Source of the DNA: an uncultured Oligoflexia bacterium
GTDB taxonomy: Bacteria > Bdellovibrionota > Bacteriovoracia > Bacteriovoracales > Bacteriovoracaceae
Direction of reading: 5' to 3'
NCBI GenBank assembly: GCA_937898585.1
Contig: CALDHR010000228.1
Span: 1 to 36,016 of the forward strand
DNA: 36,016 bases
A model generated the notes under the pieces. It worked only from the letters and a program-made list of their open reading frames with translations, ran no database searches and was not told where the DNA came from. The position numbers and the translations under genes are program-made. Within the stretch, counting starts at the first letter, position 1. Each line of letters starts with the position of its first letter. Below, one piece after another: positions 24,965-32,540 of the stretch.

Positions 24965-25324
24965 ATGGAAAATGAAATTATCAATATAACTGATTTGGCC
25001 TGGAAAGAAATCCTTCGCGTTTTTCACGAAGAAGAGCAAAAAGCAGAAGAATCAAAAGCGGAAATAAAAAGACAAGGCGTTCGCCTCGCTGTTGTCGGTG
25101 GTGGTTGTTCTGGTCTATCTTATAAAGTTGATTTTTCAGAGGCAAAAGAAAATGATTATATTTTTACACGCGATGAGCGCGATATTCTCATTGACCCCAA
25201 ATCGGCCATCTATCTAAAAGGGTTGCTTTTGGATTTTAAAGATGGGCTTCAAGGACGCGGTTTTGTCTTTAATAATCCCAATGCCAAAAGCAGCTGTGGC
25301 TGCGGCGAATCTTTTTCATTATGA
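24965..25324 (+). CDS. A-type iron-sulfur carrier protein (IscA/ErpA family)
   Basis: The 119-aa protein has the three conserved cysteines of the HesB family: Cys48 in GGGCSGLSY and Cys111 and Cys113 in SSCGCGESF. It delivers Fe-S clusters to target enzymes. A charged insertion of about 12 residues (EEEQKAEESKAEIKR, 22-36) lengthens the first loop relative to IscA at 107 aa. GGGAGAGG lies 6-13 nt upstream of the ATG. It overlaps the YgfZ-TPR gene by 4 nt, so both act in one process. Whether it is IscA, ErpA or SufA cannot be told from sequence alone. Confidence 0.9.
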   Translation: MENEIINITDLAWKEILRVFHEEEQKAEESKAEIKRQGVRLAVVGGGCSGLSYKVDFSEAKENDYIFTRDERDILIDPKSAIYLKGLLLDFKDGLQGRGFVFNNPNAKSSCGCGESFSL

Positions 25325-26766
25325 AAAAAAAATTACAAAATGAATTACAAGAGTTCTTCCTTAAAGGGGGAATTTTCTCTTTGCAGCAAAATTTTTCCCT
25401 TTTATCAGTGGCAGGTAAGGACGCCCTCTCTTTTTTAGAAGGTCGCCTCACTGTCTCTCTTTTACCCATGAAAGAAGGTGAAATAAAACCAGCGGCCTTA
25501 CTCAATCTTGGGGGAAAAATTCTTTTTTCTTTTCATGTCATCAAAGAAAGAGAAGATCTTTTTTTTCTCTTGATAGAAAAAGAGCAAGAAGGCGATCTTC
25601 AAAAAGAACTAGAAAAATTTGTTATTGCCGAAGATGTCTCTTTTCTTTTGCAAGCATGTCTCTTCTCTTTTCGCTATGGGCCCTCTATCAAAAAACACAG
25701 TGGTTTTTTCTACTCTCTGCCTATAGAGCTTTTTTCTTCTTCCGATGAAGAAGAAGCGCCAGAATTTCTTCCCTTCTTTCATCTTGGTTATCCTTTTTTA
25801 GTAGAATCACCTCTTCTCTTTTGGGCCTTTGATGAAGGGAAGGGATGCTTTTTGGGAAAAGAAGTAGTCTCCAAGCAGCTCTTAGGGCGAGACGTTCCTT
25901 ATCGAATTGCCTTGCTAAAAAAAGAAGGATCTAAACCTCCTCCTGCACCTTCTCGCTCTATTAGACGTGTTCTTTATGCGTTTAAAAGGGATGGAGATTG
26001 GTTTTTTATTATTGAGCTCTTTCGCGATCTTCGCCTTGAAGGAAAAGAAATTGAAGGGGGCCAAGTCTTTTTACTAGAAGACTTACTCAAAGAATGCCGG
26101 CAAGAGCGCTTTTGGAGTGATACGCTGTATTTTCGTGCCTTAGAGCTCATCAATTTTGACTCTTCTTCTCTTAAAGATAAAGAGGCCTTTCATTTGCTTT
26201 CTTCGGCCCTTTTTTTAGATCCTCAGCATTTTGAGGCCATGGAAGTGATGGGCGTTATCAAACACCGCCTCGAAGGAATTAAGAGCTCTATTGCCTACCT
26301 CGAAGAAGTCTCAAGGAAATTTCCTCGTGTCGTTATGTTTTTTACAAACCTCTCGCGTCTTTACATAGAGCTTGGCGATAAAGAGAAGGCCGAAGAGTAT
26401 CGCGCTCAGGCCATTTCTTTAGAGATGGGAGGAAAGAAAAATTCTTCTGTTTCCAATGAAGAGGAGGAAATGAAGAAAAGAAAAGAGATGTTTGAAAAGG
26501 TGCTAGATTTTGACCCCCATGATGACTTTGCTCTAGCAGGCCTTGCAACGCTTTTATTTAAAGAAGGCCAATTTCAAAGAGCGCTGTCTCTTGTGGAGCG
26601 CATTGAAGAGTTCTCTCTTGAAGGATATCTTCTCTATGGGCGCCTTTTGGTGGCGTTGGGAGACAATGACAAAAAGCTTGAAGAAGTGGTTTCTTTGGGA
26701 AAAGCGCTGGCCTTAAAGAAGAATAAAATGAAATTTATTGATGAATTTACCACCATGATGGCATAA
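25321..26766 (+). CDS. YgfZ/GcvT-like Fe-S maintenance protein fused to TPR repeats
   Basis: The N-terminal 250 or so residues follow YgfZ: SVAGKDALSFLEGRLTVSL (29-47) and the diagnostic GKGCFLGKE (173-181) with Cys176, matching the family signature K-G-C-[FY]-x-G-[QK]-E. YgfZ is a folate-linked protein that repairs or inserts Fe-S clusters, for example in MiaB-type enzymes. Its usual C-terminal barrel seems shortened. From about 265 to 470 the sequence turns into TPR-like helix pairs (ALFLDPQHFEAMEVMGVIKH, LSRLYIELGDKEKAEEYRAQA). The 4-nt overlap with the A-type carrier supports a joint Fe-S role. I do not know a characterised YgfZ-TPR fusion. Confidence 0.83.
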   Translation: MKKKLQNELQEFFLKGGIFSLQQNFSLLSVAGKDALSFLEGRLTVSLLPMKEGEIKPAALLNLGGKILFSFHVIKEREDLFFLLIEKEQEGDLQKELEKFVIAEDVSFLLQACLFSFRYGPSIKKHSGFFYSLPIELFSSSDEEEAPEFLPFFHLGYPFLVESPLLFWAFDEGKGCFLGKEVVSKQLLGRDVPYRIALLKKEGSKPPPAPSRSIRRVLYAFKRDGDWFFIIELFRDLRLEGKEIEGGQVFLLEDLLKECRQERFWSDTLYFRALELINFDSSSLKDKEAFHLLSSALFLDPQHFEAMEVMGVIKHRLEGIKSSIAYLEEVSRKFPRVVMFFTNLSRLYIELGDKEKAEEYRAQAISLEMGGKKNSSVSNEEEEMKKRKEMFEKVLDFDPHDDFALAGLATLLFKEGQFQRALSLVERIEEFSLEGYLLYGRLLVALGDNDKKLEEVVSLGKALALKKNKMKFIDEFTTMMA

Positions 26767-26769
26767 AAA

Positions 26770-26815
26770 AACCCTTTGAGCTTAGAGACTAAAAAGTCAA
26801 TAAAATCAAAGGGTT
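26770..26815. terminator. Bidirectional terminator between the YgfZ-TPR gene and tRNA-Asn
   Basis: A perfect 10-bp stem AACCCTTTGA/TCAAAGGGTT (26770-26779 and 26806-26815) encloses a 26-nt loop that itself holds GACT-AAAA-AGTC (26787-26798). Read on the minus strand it is followed by a run of T (complement of 26765-26770), a standard terminator for tRNA-Asn. On the plus strand the tail is weaker, but the stem starts right after the stop codon at 26766. Confidence 0.8.
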
Positions 26816-26819
26816 AAAA

Positions 26820-26896
26820 TGGCTGGGAAGGAGAGACTCGAACTCTCGACCAATAGATTAACAGTCTACTGCGCTAACCAACTGCGCTACTCCCCA
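26820..26896 (-). tRNA. tRNA-Asn (anticodon GTT), CCA encoded
   Basis: The 77-nt tRNA is on the minus strand. The acceptor stem TGGGGAG pairs with CTTCCCA, with one G-T pair. The discriminator is G, followed by encoded CCA. The D arm is GCGC..GCGC with GTTGGTTA, and the anticodon loop CTGTTAA gives GTT (complement of 26860-26862). The T arm reads GAGAG-TTCGAGT-CTCTC. A plus-strand frame of 62 codons running through it is spurious. Confidence 0.97.
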
Positions 26897-26915
26897 TTAG
26901 ATGAAAACGGTGCCA

Positions 26916-26944
26916 TTTATAGATCTCAATTTTTCCTTTGTAAA
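26916..26944 (-). promoter_or_regulatory. Probable sigma-70 promoter of tRNA-Asn
   Basis: On the minus strand TTTACA (26944-26939), a 17-bp spacer and TATAAA (26921-26916) precede the tRNA by 20 bp. Five of six bases match at both elements, with optimal spacing. Confidence 0.7.
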
Positions 26945-27017
26945 GATTTTTTTTATCAAAAGTGTCCTTCTAAGTTCTTGAAATGTGGTGAGCGTGGCCG
27001 CTGGTGAGAGATAAGGG

Positions 27018-27023
27018 TATAAT
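27018..27023 (+). promoter_or_regulatory. Perfect -10 hexamer upstream of the gene at 27074
   Basis: TATAAT lies 51 bp before the start codon. No good -35 is seen at 16-18 bp spacing (the nearest TTGAAA is 34 bp away) and no extended TG precedes it. It is a plausible but incomplete promoter. Confidence 0.35.
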
Positions 27024-27073
27024 GGAGTCTATTGGTCTAATATGTATGCGAGCGCCCTTTGAAGGAGGGAGTC

Positions 27074-27616
27074 ATGGACATTAGCAATGCTGTCTTAAAA
27101 ATTATGCGGGTGGTGACACCTTCGCTGATTTCCACCATGAGTAAGTCCATTAAGGATGAAGAGCGCATTTCTCTGTCTAGTATGATTGCCCAGGACTTCA
27201 AAAAAAAGGGACTCGTCGAGGTTCCTGAAGAAGAAGCGGAAGGGCAAAATCAAGAAAAAGAGCAGAAAGCAGCGGAAGAAAAAAAGATTGCTCTTGTTCC
27301 TGAAATTGACCCAGAGAAAGTTGATCTCTCTATGGAGAGCGCCAAATTAGCGGTGGCCTCGGGAAATTATCTCGATGATGAAGAGGCCAGAAGGCTCAAA
27401 GAGAGTATGAAAAAAGAGGGAGATGAGTCCACTTCCAATGTGGATTTTTTTCTTTTAGAGCAAAAGAAAGGGCAGATGATTCAGCGAAAATTAAAGTTTA
27501 AACAGATTCTGGCCCTCTATGAAAGCGAGAAAAAATTTGATGTAGTGGAATCTTCTGATGAGTTTTTTGCAGATAAGGCCTCAAAGGGGACTCTTGTTAA
27601 TAAGCGGCGTTATTAA
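27074..27616 (+). CDS. Acidic, charged hypothetical protein
   Basis: The product is 180 aa from ATG 27074, chosen because a near-perfect AAGGAGG lies 6-7 nt upstream. The in-frame TTG at 27059 would include that site. I do not recognise the protein. The N-terminus is a short amphipathic segment (ISNAVLKIMRVVTPSLIS). A Glu/Lys-rich, probably disordered or coiled stretch follows (about 50-80), then a more ordered part with VDLSMESAKLAVASGNYLDD. That last phrase resembles anti-sigma-28 (FlgM-like) or flagellar-regulator C-termini only loosely, so I do not assign it. It overlaps the convergent gene by 4 nt. Confidence 0.7.
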   Translation: MDISNAVLKIMRVVTPSLISTMSKSIKDEERISLSSMIAQDFKKKGLVEVPEEEAEGQNQEKEQKAAEEKKIALVPEIDPEKVDLSMESAKLAVASGNYLDDEEARRLKESMKKEGDESTSNVDFFLLEQKKGQMIQRKLKFKQILALYESEKKFDVVESSDEFFADKASKGTLVNKRRY

Positions 27617-27888
27617 ATATCTCTTTGAAGAGAAATCTCTGTTCCGTGAAGAAGTTTAAAGACTCCTTTCGTGTCATCAAATAAAAGAGAAGCTTCTTTG
27701 AATTCTCGGTAATTTTCCTTCATGGATGAAAAGCTAAGAGGAAGAAGCTTATCTTCTTTTTTATTGTGGTAATACCATTGATAGATATCAGAGGGATTAT
27801 CTGATTGCACATGGAGGTTCTTTATTTCATAGACTTCATGTTGAAGATCATCACTCATAAAATGATAAAGCACTTTTTTGTTACTCAT
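27613..27888 (-). CDS. Small hypothetical protein downstream of astD
   Basis: The 91-aa protein is of unknown family and soluble, rich in aromatic and charged residues (YHFMSDDLQHEVYEIKNLHV and IYQWYYHNKKED). Its ATG at 27888 lies 1 nt after the astD stop, with GGAG inside the end of astD, so it is translated from the ast message. A role in arginine or amino-acid catabolism is possible by context only. The last 4 nt overlap the convergent gene. Confidence 0.65.
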   Translation of the reverse strand: MSNKKVLYHFMSDDLQHEVYEIKNLHVQSDNPSDIYQWYYHNKKEDKLLPLSFSSMKENYREFKEASLLFDDTKGVFKLLHGTEISLQRDI

Positions 27889-27889
27889 T

Positions 27890-29413
27890 TCAATCTCCTA
27901 GACCAACGGGTTTTTCTATTTTCATTTCGCCATTAACGAGAAGAGAGCTCACAGGATAAGTCGTGCTATCAATCATGGAAATCCCTGCTGGGCGATAGTT
28001 GCCCGATCCTTTGACACCGCCAAAAGGAAGCTTAGAGCTGGAGCCAATAGTGGTTCTATTCCAATTGATAAGTCCTGCATCAATTTCTTGCTGGCATTTT
28101 TTAAAGAGAGTTTCTTCTTTGCAAAAAATAGAAAAGGCCAAACCATAATCGCTGTCGTTGGCAATACTGATGGCCTCTTCAATATCGTCATAGGCCACAA
28201 AGGTGCAACTTGGACCAAAAATTTCACTTTTGAGAAAGAGCGATTTATTCTCACTTTTTTCAACATAGTGAATAGAAGGAGAGACATAGTGTCCTTTAAA
28301 AGGTTTATCTTCTAAATGCTTGCCGCGCATAACTTCTTCAAGCCCCTCTCGTTTGGCCATCCCCATATAGAGTAGGTATTTTTCAACGCTTTTCTCATCA
28401 ATAAGAGGCCCCATAAACGGAGTTTTTTCGTGAATAATGGGATGATCAATAATAATTTTTTTTGCCAGCTGGTGAAATTTTTCCATAAAACTATCCACTA
28501 AACTGCGATGAATGGCCACCACTGAGGTACATGTACAACGCTGACCTGTCGTGAGATAACTGGCCTTGAGAATTTCATAGAGGGCCAATTCCGTAGAAGC
28601 ACTTTCATGCAAAATAGTGCAGTTCTTTCCTCCCATCTCAAGGGCCACCAATTTTGAAAGATCACTATAAGTTTGACTGAGAATATTAACACCTACTTCT
28701 TTTGATCCTGTAAAAAAGACTCCTTTAATTTCGCTATACTGGAGGAGTCTTTTGGCCACCTCTCCACTTCCCTGAATAAGGTTAACAACACCAGAGGGAA
28801 AATTGGCCTCAGCGAGGGCCTCCATCATAATATGACCGCTCTGTGCCGTTTTTTCCGAAGGCTTAAAAATAATACTGCAACCTGTAAGAAGAGCACTCAC
28901 AATTTGTCCATTGGCCAGATGGCAGGGAAAATTAAAAGGGCCAATAATAAGAGAAGGACCAATAGGGCGAAAAAAAACTTCACCGGTGGTGGCCGGAAGG
29001 AGTTCACCGAGTTGATAGGGAGAGACTCGTTTTAGAGATTCATTAATGGTGATATCAACTTTGGCAATAACAGCATCAACTTCGCCCTTTGTCTCCCAAA
29101 GAGGCTTTCCCGTTTCCAGTGAGATCGTTTGGGCCAAAAGATCTTTGCGAGCGCGAATATTTTCTTGGTATTTTTTCAGACAATTGATGCGTTCACTGAG
29201 AGCTGTTTTTTTCCAAAGAGAAAATCCTTTTTGGGCCGACTCAACAACTGGTGCAAGGTGAGAGTAGAGGATATCCATTGTCCATAATTTTTGGGCCAAA
29301 TTGGCAGGAGAGTGTTTTTCAAAATGTTCATCTGCCGTTTCTGAAGAATTGAGGTAATGAAAAGATTGCTCATAAAAGCTAGAAGGTAGATGTATCGGTG
29401 TATGTTCTGTCAT
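27890..29413 (-). CDS. astD: N-succinylglutamate 5-semialdehyde dehydrogenase
   Basis: The 507-aa aldehyde dehydrogenase has catalytic Cys293 in TTGQRCTCTSVV and general base Glu259 in LEMGGKN. The NAD site FTGSKEVG is at 234-241, and the early FNFPCHLANG (161-170) is typical of AstD. It oxidises succinylglutamate semialdehyde to succinylglutamate, the fourth step of the arginine succinyltransferase (AST) pathway. It lies 13 nt after astA on the same strand, which supports AstD over other aldehyde dehydrogenases. The product is slightly longer than E. coli AstD (492 aa), mostly at the N-terminus. Confidence 0.92.
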   Translation of the reverse strand: MTEHTPIHLPSSFYEQSFHYLNSSETADEHFEKHSPANLAQKLWTMDILYSHLAPVVESAQKGFSLWKKTALSERINCLKKYQENIRARKDLLAQTISLETGKPLWETKGEVDAVIAKVDITINESLKRVSPYQLGELLPATTGEVFFRPIGPSLIIGPFNFPCHLANGQIVSALLTGCSIIFKPSEKTAQSGHIMMEALAEANFPSGVVNLIQGSGEVAKRLLQYSEIKGVFFTGSKEVGVNILSQTYSDLSKLVALEMGGKNCTILHESASTELALYEILKASYLTTGQRCTCTSVVAIHRSLVDSFMEKFHQLAKKIIIDHPIIHEKTPFMGPLIDEKSVEKYLLYMGMAKREGLEEVMRGKHLEDKPFKGHYVSPSIHYVEKSENKSLFLKSEIFGPSCTFVAYDDIEEAISIANDSDYGLAFSIFCKEETLFKKCQQEIDAGLINWNRTTIGSSSKLPFGGVKGSGNYRPAGISMIDSTTYPVSSLLVNGEMKIEKPVGLGD

Positions 29414-29426
29414 AGGATAATCCTTT

Positions 29427-30458
29427 TTAAGAGAGAGGAATGAGAGTCACTTTTTTTTCTTCTTGATTGAGCATTAAGTCTTTAGCAAGAGAAGAATCAA
29501 TAGAGACCTCTCTTTTTTCTTGTTCATTTTTTATTTTCATTGCAGCAAAAAGATATTTTTGGGAAGGAAGATTAACAAGATAATCATCGCCTTTGTCCAC
29601 TTCTTTATTCTTATCTGAAATAAGAAGAGTGCCTTCTTTTTTTTCTTTAATGGGTTTGATTTCAGAGAGTTTACAACGGTAATGAGGTCCTCCATCAAAA
29701 GGATCAACTTCTTGAATATAAGTAAAGCCTACTTGCTCCAGCATTTTTTTTACAGGAAGTGTCTCTTGACCAACATTGCCCACAGAATTGCGCGCTTCAA
29801 TGGGAAGGAGAGTAATATAGATGAGCTTGAGGGGAAAAAGAGAGAGGATAAATTCTTTATTTTCTTGGCTTAATTTATCTGCTTCGCGGTAATCCATATT
29901 GGTAAATTTTCGCCCTATGGCCTCCCAAAGAGGAGAGTTTCCTTCTTGATCAAAAGGAGGCAGAAGTTCTGAGTGAACTTCTTTTTTAAAACGTTCTGGA
30001 TAGAGACTCATGTAAAGAAAGCGAACAAAAGAGAGTTGCTTTCCAATTTTTTGAGCGTGGGCGCGATAGCTTGGATGAAGAACCAGTGCCCCAATTTCAG
30101 TGGGCCCATCCATTTCAAGGCCAAGTTTAAGCGTTCCATGAACCATTCCCGTATTGAGGGTTTTGCTAAAGCGGTCTTCTTTTGAGACTTTGAGAAAATA
30201 GTGAGGTGAGAGTTTTGTTCCATGTTGAGCATGAATAAGAGAGGTGCCGATAACTTTTCTTTCTTTGAGATCTTCAACAACAAATAAATAATGATTTTTC
30301 CAGAGAGGATTTTTAGGAGCACGAAAGGATTCTAGAGAGGATTTGATAATGTCAGTGAGTTCATTGCGATCAGCGGGTAGATTGATAAAATTGGCCAATT
30401 GGGCAAGCTCAAAGATATCGTTAATATCTTCTGGGACAGCATTTCTCAATAAAAACAT
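29427..30458 (-). CDS. astA: Arginine N-succinyltransferase
   Basis: The 343-aa enzyme (E. coli AstA has 344) transfers succinyl from succinyl-CoA to arginine, the first AST step. Family stretches visible are LRNAVPEDINDIFELA at the N-terminus, the tract EIGALVLHPSYRAHAQKIGKQ (about 121-141), ERFKKEVHSELLPPFD.EGNSPLWEAIGRKF and VDPFDGGPHYRC (about 258-269). It is first in a minus-strand operon with astD and a small unknown gene. astB, astC and astE are not in the window. Confidence 0.94.
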   Translation of the reverse strand: MFLLRNAVPEDINDIFELAQLANFINLPADRNELTDIIKSSLESFRAPKNPLWKNHYLFVVEDLKERKVIGTSLIHAQHGTKLSPHYFLKVSKEDRFSKTLNTGMVHGTLKLGLEMDGPTEIGALVLHPSYRAHAQKIGKQLSFVRFLYMSLYPERFKKEVHSELLPPFDQEGNSPLWEAIGRKFTNMDYREADKLSQENKEFILSLFPLKLIYITLLPIEARNSVGNVGQETLPVKKMLEQVGFTYIQEVDPFDGGPHYRCKLSEIKPIKEKKEGTLLISDKNKEVDKGDDYLVNLPSQKYLFAAMKIKNEQEKREVSIDSSLAKDLMLNQEEKKVTLIPLS

Positions 30459-30499
30459 AAAATCCCTGATGTAAAGATTACAAACGGCATATCATATTT

Positions 30500-30516
30500 T
30501 TCGACTGAAAGTCGAA
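30500..30516. promoter_or_regulatory. Inverted repeat between divergent astA and the gene at 30557
   Basis: TTCGACT-GAA-AGTCGAA is a perfect 7-bp inverted repeat, 42 bp before astA. On the minus strand a -10-like TATGAT lies just downstream of it with no good -35, so it sits where an activator would bind. It is not followed by a T-run that would make it a terminator. It does not match the ArgR box. Confidence 0.4.
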
Positions 30517-30556
30517 TTTCGTTAACAAATATCTAAAAGATGGCCATACTTATTTT

Positions 30557-31057
30557 ATGATGGATAAACTCTCTTATGCCTCTTATTTAACTCTTTATTT
30601 ACAACAGCTACAATTTGATTTTTTAAAAGAGTTTTTTTTTCATCCTCATCGCATTTTTTTAACGCTTTTTTCTTGTTTCCTTATATCGACTCTTTTGATG
30701 TGCCGAGTTAAGAAATTTTCTTTCTTTGCTTCTCTCTGCCTGTCTCTTCTTTTATGGGGATCTCTCACTTTTTTTGTCATTTTTCAAAGTCAGCAAACTA
30801 AAATGGCCATCCTCAAGGAGGAAGTTTCTTTTCTCACAGGCCCTTCTTTTTATTTTGCAGGAGAGTCATTAGAAGATGAGCTTCTTCGTCTGAGAGTGCC
30901 TACATTTCAAGAAGAAGTTTTTATTTTAAAAGAAAGTGGATCTTTTTCTTTAGCTCTGAGTTCCAATGGAGTAAAAGGATGGGTTCCTAGCAGCTCTTTA
31001 CAATTAAATAGAGCTCGCATAGAACAACCCAACCGTTCATTCTTTTCCTTGGAATAG
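30557..31057 (+). CDS. Membrane protein with C-terminal SH3-like domain
   Basis: The 166-aa protein has two membrane helices (about 31-49 and 54-78). A short extracytoplasmic part follows that fits a bacterial SH3 (SH3b) domain: VSFLTGPSFYFAGESLEDELLRL, then VFILKESGSFSLALSSNGVKGWVPSSSL (about 90-150), where the GWVPSSSL end is typical. SH3b domains often bind peptidoglycan. It directly precedes bamD (2 nt gap), so it may belong to envelope assembly. ATG 30557 is followed by a second ATG. The ribosome site is weak. Confidence 0.7.
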   Translation: MMDKLSYASYLTLYLQQLQFDFLKEFFFHPHRIFLTLFSCFLISTLLMCRVKKFSFFASLCLSLLLWGSLTFFVIFQSQQTKMAILKEEVSFLTGPSFYFAGESLEDELLRLRVPTFQEEVFILKESGSFSLALSSNGVKGWVPSSSLQLNRARIEQPNRSFFSLE

Positions 31058-31059
31058 TC

Positions 31060-31779
31060 ATGATGCATATATGTCGTTTATTGGCCTTGCTTTTTCTCTT
31101 AATTTCTTGTGCTACTCAAAGGCCTGAAGGAGTAACAGAGGCCGAGGTGCTTTATCGAGAGTCAGAACAGTTTATTAAGGCCGAGCGCTTTTTATTGGCC
31201 ACAGAAAAACTACACACCATTAAAACCCATCATCCCTACAGTGTTTATGCCGCTCAGGCCGACTTTCTTTTGGCAGAGATCCTCTTTTTACAAGGAAATT
31301 ATGCCGAGGCGGCGGCCAATTATCTCATGTTTCGCGATCTCCATCCTCGTTTTGAGCGTATGGAATACGTCATCTATCAAATCGCCCAGTCTTATTACAA
31401 GCAGCTACCTAGTACACATGACCGCGATTTAAGCAGTGCTCATGATGCCATAAGATTTTTTAGAGAAATTCAGGCCCTCTACCCCAAAGGCAAGTATGCC
31501 ATCGAGGCGGAAGAGCGATGTAATGAACTCAAAGATCTTTTGCAAAAAAAAGAATTTTATGTGGCCAATTTTTATTACAACACAGAGGTCTATGACGCTG
31601 CTTTCTATCGTTACAACACCATTTATAAAAATTTCCCCCAGAGTAAAGAGGCCATTCTTGGAGCACTGAAGTCTCTTTATCAAGATAAAAAGAAAGAAGA
31701 GTGTCTGAATTTTCCTACAGGGGAATTTTCTACTTCTAAAGAAATTCAAAAAATTAAAAAGCGCTGTTCAACAATTTAA
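31060..31779 (+). CDS. bamD: Outer-membrane assembly lipoprotein BamD
   Basis: The 239-aa lipoprotein has lipobox LLISC with Cys17. TPR-type helices with BamD landmarks follow: EAEVLYRESEQFIKAERFLLA, HPYSVYAAQADFLLAEILFLQGNYAEA, LHPRFERMEYVIYQIAQSYYK and DAIRFFREIQALYPKGKYA. BamD is the essential helper of BamA in inserting outer-membrane beta-barrels. The C-terminus ends after a fifth helix pair, as in the family (about 245 aa). It needs LspA for maturation, which is encoded at 10665. It starts 2 nt after the SH3-like gene. Confidence 0.9.
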   Translation: MMHICRLLALLFLLISCATQRPEGVTEAEVLYRESEQFIKAERFLLATEKLHTIKTHHPYSVYAAQADFLLAEILFLQGNYAEAAANYLMFRDLHPRFERMEYVIYQIAQSYYKQLPSTHDRDLSSAHDAIRFFREIQALYPKGKYAIEAEERCNELKDLLQKKEFYVANFYYNTEVYDAAFYRYNTIYKNFPQSKEAILGALKSLYQDKKKEECLNFPTGEFSTSKEIQKIKKRCSTI

Positions 31780-31802
31780 AAAATATAAGCTATACTAAAG
31801 GA

Positions 31803-32540
31803 ATGAATAAACAAGGATCCACTCTTTTAGAACAGGCCATGAGACTCCAACAAGAAGGAGAACTTGCGAAAAGTGAGGCCATCTTGCTTTATTTAACGCG
31901 TAAGTTTCCCAATGAGGCCGATTATTATTATCAGTTGGGTAACCTCTTTTTTCACAGCTCAAATCTTAAAAAAGCACAAAAGGCCTTTCAGGCCGCCTTG
32001 CAAATTAACCCCAATCACACAGATGCTTCCATTGCTCTCTCGGTTCTCTACAATGATGTGGGCCATTATGGGGCCGCAAAAAAAGTTTATCAGGCGGCCA
32101 AGGGAAAAGTAGAACTTTCTCCCTCAGAACATCTTATGGGAGATACGCATCTCAAACGGAAATTTGCTTTAAAGCACTTGGAATTAGCGGAGATGTATCT
32201 TCTCTATGAACAGTTAGATGATGCTATGCGTGAATACCTGAAAGTCTTGACCCTTGATGCCACTTTAGTGGAGGCGCGTATTAAACTGGCGAAGGTTTAT
32301 GTCCAAAAAGGCATGATGAGTAAAGGACTCTATGAACTCAAAAAGGCCAAAAATGATTTTCCCGATAGCGATGAGGTGCGTATGGCCCTGGGAATTTTGC
32401 ATTTTTCGCAAGGAAGAGTCATTGAAGCACAAACAGAGTGGGAAAAAATCCTAGAAAGAAATCCTCATTCGAGTGAAGCGAGAGTTTACCTCAATATTTC
32501 TCAAACAGCAGGTGAGACAACCTTAAATGAGCTCTTCTAA
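31803..32540 (+). CDS. Tetratricopeptide-repeat protein
   Basis: The 245-aa protein has no signal peptide. At least five TPR units are visible, such as ADYYYQLGNLFFHSSNLKKAQ, ALKHLELAEMYLLYEQLDDAM and VRMALGILHFSQGRVIEAQ. Such repeats bind other proteins, and the partner is unknown. It is preceded by AAAGGA and lies 23 nt after bamD, so it is probably in the same operon. The 3' end overlaps convergent fliW by 18 nt. Confidence 0.82.
   Translation: MNKQGSTLLEQAMRLQQEGELAKSEAILLYLTRKFPNEADYYYQLGNLFFHSSNLKKAQKAFQAALQINPNHTDASIALSVLYNDVGHYGAAKKVYQAAKGKVELSPSEHLMGDTHLKRKFALKHLELAEMYLLYEQLDDAMREYLKVLTLDATLVEARIKLAKVYVQKGMMSKGLYELKKAKNDFPDSDEVRMALGILHFSQGRVIEAQTEWEKILERNPHSSEARVYLNISQTAGETTLNELF

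Noticed and set aside
26819-27007. 62-aa plus-strand ORF
   Set aside because: It runs through the complement of tRNA-Asn and its promoter; the start lies in the tRNA CCA end.
31767-31796. Promoter-like TTCAAC/TATACT before the TPR gene
   Set aside because: It would start transcription at or after the start codon at 31803, leaving no ribosome site; the gene is more likely read from the bamD message.
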